Position numbers and translations under genes: made by a program. From Bacteroidales bacterium (GTDB lineage: Bacteria > Bacteroidota > Bacteroidia > Bacteroidales > BM520), in NCBI GenBank assembly GCA_028701815.1, contig JAQVPY010000007.1, positions 1 to 24,000 on the forward strand: a stretch of 24,000 nucleotides of DNA, in the 5' to 3' direction. Of the stretch, positions 7,541-15,400 are shown piece by piece. How positions within the stretch are numbered: position 1 is the first letter of the stretch; the number at the start of each line of letters is the position of its first letter. Under the pieces are notes generated by a model. It made no database searches. It was given only the letters and a program-made list of their open reading frames with translations, and was not told where the DNA came from.

Positions 7541-8422
7541 TTAGTTTCTCGCATCTATTCCCCAACTTAATTTGTCTCTTATAGTATTATAAAAGTTAAC
7601 GCAGTCGGGACGTACAAGATTAATTTCAAAATCATTTCTTCTGACAGTAAAATAGCTTCCGCTTTTATAATATTTATGCAAAGAATCGACGTTAACACAA
7701 AACTCCTCTCCTCTGCATTCGACGAAGACTTTTAAAATGCTGTCGTTTGAAATAACGATAGGACACACAGTTAAATTGTGTGAAGCGATAGGACTAAGCA
7801 CAAAACTGTTTACGTCGGGAGCTAAAATCGGTCCGCCTGAGCTCAAAGAATAGCCCGTCGAACCGGTCGGCGTAGCAATTATTAAACCGTCGCCCCAATA
7901 TTTATTAAGAAAAAGCCCGTTTGAAATCACCTTAATGGTGAGTAGCGAATATGGCTTTTTACGAGAAAAGCATATTTCGTTCAATCCGTAATTAAGATTC
8001 TCGAACTTCCCCTCTTCGTCCTCAATTTTTAAAAGGGTTCTCTTTTCCAATTCATAATGACCGCTGAAAAGTTCCGAAAGCACAACAGAGATATTGTCGT
8101 GATTGACAACGGAAAGAAATCCGAGGCGCCCGAAATTGAAACCGAGAATGGGTATTCCGGAATTTGCCACTTTTTTAACGGAGTCAAGCAATGTGCCGTC
8201 CCCGCCAAAAGAAAACAGAAAAGAAACGTCTTTCGGTAAATCTTCACTGCTCATAAATAAGTTGTTGCTTTCAGGCAAAGTAGTCTGTTGCCTCACAATT
8301 TCATAAAAGGACTTATACCATATAATCTCATAGCCTTCCTCGCCTACTCTCTCTATAACTTTTTGCAACAAAGGAATATGTATGTCTTCCATCTGCAACC
8401 CGTAAAAAGCGATCTTTTTCAT
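7541..8422 (-). CDS. nadK: NAD kinase
   Basis: Cytoplasmic ATP-dependent kinase that phosphorylates NAD to NADP; 293 residues, usual family length. The nucleotide-binding GGDG motif is at residues 73-76 (FSFGGDGTLLD). GFNFGRLGFL follows near 94, then NYGLNEICFSRK and the second conserved block GDGLIIATPTGSTGYSLSSG. Together these are diagnostic. I start at the ATG at 8422 (MKKIAFYGLQ). A longer in-frame reading to 8560 adds 46 lysine/asparagine-rich residues, would run across the divergent promoter region and overlap the start of the plus-strand purF-like gene, so it is unlikely. nadK heads the envelope gene cluster in its orientation and is divergent from the purF-like gene. Confidence 0.95.
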   Translation of the reverse strand: MKKIAFYGLQMEDIHIPLLQKVIERVGEEGYEIIWYKSFYEIVRQQTTLPESNNLFMSSEDLPKDVSFLFSFGGDGTLLDSVKKVANSGIPILGFNFGRLGFLSVVNHDNISVVLSELFSGHYELEKRTLLKIEDEEGKFENLNYGLNEICFSRKKPYSLLTIKVISNGLFLNKYWGDGLIIATPTGSTGYSLSSGGPILAPDVNSFVLSPIASHNLTVCPIVISNDSILKVFVECRGEEFCVNVDSLHKYYKSGSYFTVRRNDFEINLVRPDCVNFYNTIRDKLSWGIDARN

Positions 8423-8440
8423 GTCGATTGAAATATTGTG

Positions 8441-8448
8441 CAATGATA
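8441..8448 (-). promoter_or_regulatory. Possible promoter -7 element for nadK
   Basis: The minus strand reads TATCATTGCA, one mismatch from TAnnTTTGCA, about 20 bases before the nadK ATG. Its position in the divergent intergenic region is right, but the match is imperfect and no -33 element stands out. Confidence 0.35.
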
Positions 8449-8500
8449 CAAAAAAAGACTCTTTTTTAATGAATATTTTATAGTTTTGTTTTTTTTTAAC

Positions 8501-8508
8501 TACCTTCG
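8501..8508 (+). promoter_or_regulatory. Possible promoter -7 element for the purF-like gene
   Basis: TACCTTCGCGGC is one mismatch from the Bacteroidota TAnnTTTGC-type -7 element and lies about 30 bases before the ATG at 8540. A T-rich run precedes it. A TTTG lies only 12 bases upstream, closer than the usual spacing of about 19. Confidence 0.4.
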
Positions 8509-8539
8509 CGGCATAAAAATTAACTTTATTTTTCAATAT

Positions 8540-10444
8540 ATGAGTGAGTCTATTAAGCATGAATGTGGTATTGCCTTTTTGAGACTGCTTAAGCCTCTTG
8601 ACTATTACTACAAAAAATACGGCACTTACTGCTATGCATTAAATAAGATGCATTTACTTATGGAGAAGCAGCATAATCGCGGACAAGACGGTGCCGGCAT
8701 CGCTTCCATAAAGATGAATCTTCCTCCCGGAGTCCCATATATTGACTTGGTACGTTCTAACAATTCCATGCCTATTAAAGAGGCTTTTAATCAGGTCTTT
8801 GCGAAAATTGAGCCTTTTCAGGACAAGCTCTCCGACTCAAAAACCGACGGTCAATGGATTAAAGAACATATCCCTTTTATGAGTGAGGTTTTTCTTGGAC
8901 ATTTGCGTTATGGCACTTTCGGAAAAAACGATATCAACAATCTGCATCCGGTGATGCGTGAGAACAACTGGAAAACACGTAGCCTTCTTCTTGCCGGAAA
9001 TTTCAACCTCACCAACATTCCGGAATTATTTTCACAATTAGTAGAAATAGGTCAATACCCGCAACGCACCTCTGATACCGTTACTATTCTCGAGAAAATC
9101 GGACATTTTCTCGACGAGGAGAACGAAAGTCTTTACCAACAGTATAAAGGCACCGGGGAGACCAGTAAGGTTAACGCCACAAATTATATCATTAAGAATC
9201 TCGACATAGTATCTATTCTGAAGCGTTCTACAAAAAGGTGGGACGGAGGCTATGTTATCGGCGGCATGTTTGGACACGGAGACTCTTTTATCCTTAGAGA
9301 TCCCGCCGGCATTCGCCCCGCATATTATTATATCGACAAAGAAGTGGTGGTTGCCGCCTCAGAGCGTCCGGTTATTCAAACTACCTTCAATGTAAAAGTT
9401 GAAAAAATTAAAGAACTCCTTCCCGGTCAGGTGCTGATAGTAAAGCATAACGGCGAAATATTGCTGGATAACTTTGCCACTCCGACAAAGGTGCTCCCCT
9501 GCTCTTTCGAAAGGATTTACTTTTCACGAGGAACAGATAAAGACATCTATCAGGAAAGAAAGCAGTTGGGCAGATTTCTGTCGCATTCGCTCCTTAAAGC
9601 CGTTGACTTCGATATTAAAAACACCATCTTCTCTTATATACCAAATACTGCCGTTGATGCCTATTACGGACTGATGGACGAGTTAAACAGCTATTGCGAC
9701 AACCTGAAGTTTGAAAAAATAAGTAAGCTGGAAGGCAAACCCGACAAAGATACTTTAAAAGAGATTCTTAACTTTCATCCCCGCTTTGAGAAAGTGGCAG
9801 TAAAGGATATCAAGTTAAGAACATTTATCACAGAGGATGTTGAAAGAGATGATCTGGTTGCACACGTTTACGACACCACTTATGGAATTGTTAAGGAATA
9901 TGTAGACAATTTGGTTATAATAGACGACTCCATAGTAAGGGGGACGACGTTACGACAGAGTATAATAAAGATACTCGACAGGCTGGGACCGAAAAAGATC
10001 GTAATCGGTTCTTCTGCACCTCAGATCAGATATCCCGACTGTTATGGCATTGACATGGCAAAACTCTCCGATTTTGTTGCCTTTAATGCGGCCATTCTCT
10101 TATTGAAAGAGCAGGGCTTACATCACATCATTGACGACGTTTACGAAAAAATCAAAGCACTCGCCGGCACGGAAGGGATAAAGGAAGTCAACTGTGTCAA
10201 AGAGATATACGCTCCATTTTCTACTGAAGAGATATCCGACAAGATAGCGGAAATCGTAACACCTCCGGGCTGCAATGCCGAGGTGAGTGTTATATATCAA
10301 ACCATCGAAGATTTGCACGTAGCATGCCCTAAAAACAAAGGCGACTGGTATTTCACCGGTGATTATCCAACGCCGGGAGGAAATCGAGTCGCCAATCTCG
10401 CCTTCATAAACTATTATGAAGGACGTAATGAAAGAGCCTATTAA
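8540..10444 (+). CDS. Amidophosphoribosyltransferase-like protein (long PurF paralogue)
   Basis: Glutamine-PRPP amidotransferase homologue of 634 residues, well above the 470-510 typical of PurF. The N-terminal Ntn-type glutaminase domain has the nucleophile candidate Cys9 after a short propeptide (MSESIKHE-CGIAF), then QHNRGQDGAG at 44-53, GHLRYGTFG at 120-128 and AGNFNLTN at 152-159. In ordinary PurF these read QHRGQ-(D/E)-(S/A)AG and HNGNLTN, so the oxyanion-hole region differs. The phosphoribosyltransferase domain has an intact PRPP loop, IDDSIVRGTT, at 461-470. Cysteines near residue 321 (PCSFE) and at 501 (PDCYGID) sit where iron-sulfur-type PurF has ligands. As family knowledge, many Bacteroidota carry such a long paralogue besides a standard PurF, so the role here (first step of purine synthesis or a related amidation) is uncertain. 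Start: ATG at 8540; the frame is open 54 bases further upstream, but that part overlaps the promoter-like site. Confidence 0.85.
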   Translation: MSESIKHECGIAFLRLLKPLDYYYKKYGTYCYALNKMHLLMEKQHNRGQDGAGIASIKMNLPPGVPYIDLVRSNNSMPIKEAFNQVFAKIEPFQDKLSDSKTDGQWIKEHIPFMSEVFLGHLRYGTFGKNDINNLHPVMRENNWKTRSLLLAGNFNLTNIPELFSQLVEIGQYPQRTSDTVTILEKIGHFLDEENESLYQQYKGTGETSKVNATNYIIKNLDIVSILKRSTKRWDGGYVIGGMFGHGDSFILRDPAGIRPAYYYIDKEVVVAASERPVIQTTFNVKVEKIKELLPGQVLIVKHNGEILLDNFATPTKVLPCSFERIYFSRGTDKDIYQERKQLGRFLSHSLLKAVDFDIKNTIFSYIPNTAVDAYYGLMDELNSYCDNLKFEKISKLEGKPDKDTLKEILNFHPRFEKVAVKDIKLRTFITEDVERDDLVAHVYDTTYGIVKEYVDNLVIIDDSIVRGTTLRQSIIKILDRLGPKKIVIGSSAPQIRYPDCYGIDMAKLSDFVAFNAAILLLKEQGLHHIIDDVYEKIKALAGTEGIKEVNCVKEIYAPFSTEEISDKIAEIVTPPGCNAEVSVIYQTIEDLHVACPKNKGDWYFTGDYPTPGGNRVANLAFINYYEGRNERAY

Positions 10445-10833
10445 AGATTAGATTTAATCTTCTCAGCTATCTGTATAAATTCTTCGGGGGAAAGTTTGGC
10501 CTTTTCCTTACTGAAGTCCATATCTTTTGAAGAATTCAGAGGGACGAGGTGTACATGTGCATGGTTAACGTCGAGACCTATAACGGCCATTCCGACTTTC
10601 ACACAGCAGAAAGATTTTTTTATAGCAACGGCTATTTCCTTGGCAAAAGCCAACAGGTCCTGATAGTCTTCATCATTCAAGTCGAAGATATAGTCGACTT
10701 CTTTTTTAGGGATCACGAGAGTATGACCTTTGGTAAGAGGGTTGATATCAAGAAATGCGAAACATTTCTCATTTTCGGCCACCTTGTAGCAGGGGATCTC
10801 TCCTTTAATAATTTTTGAGAACAGTGTTGCCAT
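10441..10833 (-). CDS. HIT-family nucleotide hydrolase
   Basis: Histidine-triad protein of 130 residues, probably a Hint-type purine nucleoside phosphoramidase or dinucleotide hydrolase. The catalytic triad motif HAHVHLV is at residues 91-97; the start SKIIKGEIPCYKVAE and the block DINPLTKGHTLVIPK (29-43) are typical. It starts 4 bases after greA, and its GGGAG Shine-Dalgarno-like site is made by the last codons of greA, so the two genes are co-transcribed. It converges on the purF-like gene: the two stop codons overlap by 4 bases in TTAA. The substrate is not known from sequence. Confidence 0.93.
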   Translation of the reverse strand: MATLFSKIIKGEIPCYKVAENEKCFAFLDINPLTKGHTLVIPKKEVDYIFDLNDEDYQDLLAFAKEIAVAIKKSFCCVKVGMAVIGLDVNHAHVHLVPLNSSKDMDFSKEKAKLSPEEFIQIAEKIKSNL

Positions 10834-10837
10834 AAGA

Positions 10838-11311
10838 TTATCTCCCTATTTCTAAAATTTTCAAAGTAATAATACCTGCGGGCACTTGAATTTTAACTGT
10901 TTCTCCTTTAGTTTTTCCAAGCAGTCCTTTTGCTATAGGAGAAGCAACAGAAAGTTTATATTCTTTTAAGTTAGCTTCATTTTCGGGGACGATAGTATAT
11001 TCCATCGCTTTATTATTTGCCATATTCAAAACCTTCACTTTAGAAAGTATCAGCACTTTCGAGTCGTCAAGTTTTGATTCATCGATGATTTTTGCATTTC
11101 TGATAACATCTTGCATCGATGCAATCTTAATTTCGAGCAGACCCTGGGCTTCTTTAGCGGCATCATATTCGGAATTTTCCGACAAGTCTCCTTTATCTCT
11201 CGCCTCTGCTATTTGGCGGGATATATTTGGCCTTTCCACAGTTATCAGATGATGTAATTCATCTTTTACCTTTTTCAATCCTTCTTCTGTAAAATATTTA
11301 CTTGTGCTCAT
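10838..11311 (-). CDS. greA: Transcription elongation factor GreA
   Basis: Cleavage factor that rescues backtracked RNA polymerase by stimulating transcript cleavage; 157 residues, the standard length. An N-terminal coiled coil (about residues 8-75) bears the acidic tip GDLSENSEYDAA at 41-52, with Asp42 and Glu45 matching the essential acidic pair of the family. The C-terminal FKBP-like domain contains SVASPIAKGLLGKTKGE. It is followed at 4 bases by the HIT gene and is separated by a terminator from the PorV-family gene upstream, so it should have its own promoter, which I cannot identify in the short leader. Confidence 0.96.
   Translation of the reverse strand: MSTSKYFTEEGLKKVKDELHHLITVERPNISRQIAEARDKGDLSENSEYDAAKEAQGLLEIKIASMQDVIRNAKIIDESKLDDSKVLILSKVKVLNMANNKAMEYTIVPENEANLKEYKLSVASPIAKGLLGKTKGETVKIQVPAGIITLKILEIGR
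10842..10846 (-). promoter_or_regulatory. Shine-Dalgarno-like site for the HIT gene inside greA
   Basis: GGGAG on the minus strand, 8 bases before the HIT ATG, formed by the final Gly-Arg codons of greA. It supports the ATG at 10833 and translational coupling of the pair. Confidence 0.45.
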
Positions 11312-11328
11312 AACATCATTTTTTAAAC

Positions 11329-11364
11329 AATAAAAAAGAAAAGAACCCTAATAAAAGGGTTCTT
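11329..11364 (-). terminator. Rho-independent terminator after the PorV-family gene
   Basis: AAGAACCCT at 11341-11349 and AGGGTTCTT at 11356-11364 form a perfect 9-bp stem with a 6-base loop. On the minus strand it is followed by the T-rich TTCTTTTTTA. It lies 40 bases past the PorV-family stop, ends the receptor/cargo/PorV unit, and separates it from greA. Confidence 0.85.
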
Positions 11365-11403
11365 CTCATTAAGAATGTATTTTTTGTATATTAATACTAC
11401 AAA

Positions 11404-12456
11404 TTAAAAGTCGAGTTTGACTCCAACAGTATGTATGCCGGCACAGGGGTTAGAGAACCTGTAACTGTAATCGATTTCGAATCCATTACGGGTAGTTTTA
11501 TTGACCGGTATTTTAACTGTTGCGCCACAGCTCGGACCTGTAAAGATAGTGGTACGGGTTGCCATATTAAAGATACCTTCTTCGTAGGTGTAACCGCCGC
11601 GGAGGATGAGATAATCTTTAAGTGACACTTCAGCACCAATAGCTATTTGGTCTTTCGAGAATGCGTTGGAAATGAATGTGCCGGAGAAAGTCAGACGATA
11701 ATCATTTTCAAAGTTAAAGTCGTAAGCCAAACCGATAAGCAGTTGTGAAGGCATTTCAAATGGGGTTTCTCTTGTTTGGAGAGTAAACTGGTTTTCGCCT
11801 TTTCCGTCGAGGACGGTACGGATAGAAAGACCATCTCCGTTAAAGCTCATAGTTGGACCCCAGTTTTTAAGGGTTATCCCGAATTTCAGGTTATCGGTTT
11901 TACCGGTAACATATTGGATACCGACGTCAAAAGCAACACCGGTAGCTTTTATGTTAGCTAAGTTTTCACTGATAATTTTAACGAGGATACCGCCATAAAT
12001 ACTATTTGAGAACATCCTTGCGAAAGAAACGCCGAGGTTAAGACAGTTAGGGGAATAATTACCCATACCGCCTTCCGGGATGCTCTCAGTAGTAATTGGA
12101 ACATCGCCCCATGACATATTCATCATGTAAATGCCTATTGCATTAACTTCGCCCACCTGTTGGGTTAAACCGATAGAATAAATGTTGATATCGGTAAGAT
12201 ATCTCATATAGGTAAAAGCCACGTCGGTACCTTTTGTAAAGGCCGTACCTGCAATATTCATAAAGAAACCTTCTGTACCACGAACAGCAGCGGTATTACA
12301 ATTACCCCAGCCGGAACTTGCTCCCCAAGGGTTAATAAGTAATTGCGAAGCGCCGGCTTCCCCCACACGGTCTTTATTTCCCGCGTAAAGTACCACAGGG
12401 CTGATCATTAAAACGGCTATTAAAGCTGCTAAATATTTTCTATATATTTTTTTCAT
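11404..12456 (-). CDS. PorV/PorQ-family outer-membrane protein
   Basis: Predicted outer-membrane barrel of 350 residues, related to PorV/PorQ (FadL-like fold). In T9SS, PorV is the shuttle that collects cargo from the SprA/Sov translocon and delivers it to the attachment machinery. A signal peptide (MKKIYRKYLAALIAVLMISPVVLYAG) precedes the family opening RVGEAGASQLLINPWG. EGFFMNIAGTAF follows, corresponding to the xxNPAG segment, and then repeated strands such as GVSFARMFSNSIYGGILVKI and LKFGITLKNWGPTMSFNG. It ends HTVGVKLDF with a terminal Phe, as barrels do. It is 36 bases after a giant protein with a T9SS-like C-terminus. The proximity suggests a dedicated partner, which is inference. Whether it is the main PorV of the cell or a paralogue cannot be told here. 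Confidence 0.82.
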   Translation of the reverse strand: MKKIYRKYLAALIAVLMISPVVLYAGNKDRVGEAGASQLLINPWGASSGWGNCNTAAVRGTEGFFMNIAGTAFTKGTDVAFTYMRYLTDINIYSIGLTQQVGEVNAIGIYMMNMSWGDVPITTESIPEGGMGNYSPNCLNLGVSFARMFSNSIYGGILVKIISENLANIKATGVAFDVGIQYVTGKTDNLKFGITLKNWGPTMSFNGDGLSIRTVLDGKGENQFTLQTRETPFEMPSQLLIGLAYDFNFENDYRLTFSGTFISNAFSKDQIAIGAEVSLKDYLILRGGYTYEEGIFNMATRTTIFTGPSCGATVKIPVNKTTRNGFEIDYSYRFSNPCAGIHTVGVKLDF

Positions 12457-12492
12457 CTCTGATATTTTTTGTAATTATAAAAACATTAATGA

Positions 12493-15400
12493 TTAGAAGG
12501 TATTCAAGTCCACAGGACGTAACGCGCCAAACCATTTCAGAGTTCTTTCTCCGATGCCCGGAGCACTAACATGTATAAGATACATACCGCTGGATATTGG
12601 GATGTTCTTGGAGTTTTTCAAGTCCCAATCCTGATATGTTTGTTCACTTGACTTCGTGTATTGACGAATCAGCTGACCTGCAGCATTGAAGATCGTAATA
12701 GTACAAGTGTTTGGTAAGTTAACTATTTTTACCCTGTTATCCAACTGAGTAGCATCATAGTCTGAAAGTCCGTAATAAGGATTAGGAACAACCGAGATGT
12801 CATCAAGTTCTGAAACGAGAATTTCTTCAACACCTTTTTCTGTAGCTATAGCTTCTGTGGAGAACTTATAAGCAGGGAAGAACCTGTTGTATTCGGTTTC
12901 GGTAACAGTATCGTTAACTGCAATATTCGAGAAATATCTTTCGTACGGTCTGTTGATACGGATCTGTACAGTCGCCTTATTATCCAAATAGGTCTGCTCT
13001 GTATTACCCGAGTATTTTTCGGAAACCAGCGGTAAGCCTACCCACATGACATTTGCATAAACAGCGTCGCGTCTCATTGTTAACAGAGCAACCGGGATGT
13101 TCTCTTCGTATGAAAGAGAATGATGAGCCCAAAGACCTGCATCATACGCCGGTGAGTCAAATATTGGATGGTAGACTCCTGATCCGCCTTGTACGCCCTT
13201 GTTACAACCGAAAACATATACATAATGTTTACCGCCGAACAGCAATGCTGATGAAGGAGGATTGGTATATGTAGTATAGGGTTTGTACATATCAAGAACT
13301 ATGTTTGCCGTAGGATTCCATTTCATATCGCGTCCGTTTTCGCCAACGAGCCATGAGTCTTCAGCGAACATCATATTAAGACGCTCACCTGTTTCAATGT
13401 TGATAGCGTAACCCGGGAACCAGCCCATACCTGTTGCGCTAATATAGTTGGCCGCTTCAGGATCAGTATAGTTGTTTCCACCATTAGGATCCGCCTTATT
13501 GCCGTATTTGTCAACTGAAGCACTCCTTCTGACCATATATTGCGACTGGCCGCCTTCCGATAAAGCATTATCGGAGCACATTTCCACAACAGGACAACGG
13601 GTCCATTTCGATTTATCCGAAGTAAATACTATGTCGACACTATATATATTCTGCATTTGATTCCACTGTCTTGATCTCGACGTATAAGCGGGACCGACAA
13701 TACTTTGATCATTATGAGCAACAAACATATATGGAGTCCAAGCAGAACCGGCGACTTTTTCATAAACTCCAGCGCCATCATAAGCGATACCTGTCGGGGT
13801 GCCGGCACTACCGGTAGCCATGTTCCAGTCGTTATTCTTTGGATTGTCCGGGTCAACGTTTTCACCGCAACGGATCCAGTTATAAGGACCATCTTCGTCG
13901 ATATCGGCAAGACCGCTTAACCATTTGTCGGAACTGTCTGCATAAGCTATATTAGAATAAAGCAAGCCATTATCAGATACGAGAGAAGAATATACATGAG
14001 TAAGATCACTTGCCTCACCAAAAGAACCTACATCATAAATCTTAGTAAAATATGACTGTTCCAAAGTAATGGAAATACCCAGATCGAGGAACAACTGTTC
14101 GTTTTGGAAAATAGTCGAAGTATCCGATGTATATCTTTTTCCCGAATCAAGATCGGTAAGAACCCATCCGGCAACAAGTTTACTTGCCGTATCCGGTACT
14201 CTGGTGTCACCGCTGACATTTTCTGTGCCTACTCTGTACATGGAGTCAAACTTCAATTCGTAGTTTGCTTTAACCACATTCAACGGGTCTATAACCTTAA
14301 CTGCTAAAGGACCGTAATTTTTCTTATAATCAAGCTCATAAGAAATAGGATAATCTTCTTCTCCGACGTGTTGTTCAGCAATAATTCTTCCCGGGTATAT
14401 TTCTGTACCTGATCCATAATCTTCGATAACAAGATTTCCATCGTCGGTCATTTTGTATGTGATAGGATTTTTATCCATGATAGCATCTATGGAAGAATTT
14501 TCGAGCATAAGAACGAAACCGCCGTTACCATGACCTTGAACACGGGTAATAGGAGGTTGATCTCCATAAGTAGAATTGATTACAAGTCCACCTAACGGTT
14601 TATGAGGGATTGCTTCATAAGTAGTGATATTCTTTCTTCCTGACAGGAAGGGTTCTTTCTGTCCATCAATACCACACTCACCTACTATCCACTGATCCGG
14701 CTGATCCGAATATTTCTTATACTGGTTATATCCGTATGCAATTGCCGTGAAATAATATGACTTATGATTAATAAGAGGCTGACTGTCGAAAGCATCTGTT
14801 GTAACAGTAATTGAGTGAACGATACCGGCATCTTTGCCATCAACCATAACAGCAGGAACATTTGCTTCCATTGTATTATTATAGGTGAAGTTTACAAGCT
14901 TGGTAACGCCATTTTTAACATCGCACTGGAAGATTTGTCTGATCTTTGATTCATCTCCAAGGTCGGAAATAGAAGCTTCCGAATCAACCAACTGATATAC
15001 TACATAGCCTTCAAAGCGATAAGCAGAGTCATAAAAAAGAGTGTCATTACTTAAAGTGGCAATATAGGGGTCAACTTCAATATATTTTTCACCGAAGTTA
15101 TTACCTGTATCATTGGTCTTTCTGTTACTGATATAAATAACAAGGCTGTTTTCAAGTTCGCGTATTGTCAAGTCAGGAGCGTTAGGTCCATTCACAACAG
15201 CGAAGCAGTTATCGAATAAAGCCTGACATTTATCATCGACGGTACGAAGAAGTTCAACAGAGGCCCAAGCTCCACCGGCTGTTGCTCTTGCCCAAGGAAT
15301 ACCTACAGTAATGTAGTTAACCTGACCGGGTAAAAGTTCGAAAGGTCCTGCGGACTGCATAAAACGTCTGTCTTCAGCCTTGTTGCCGGCAGTAACTTCA

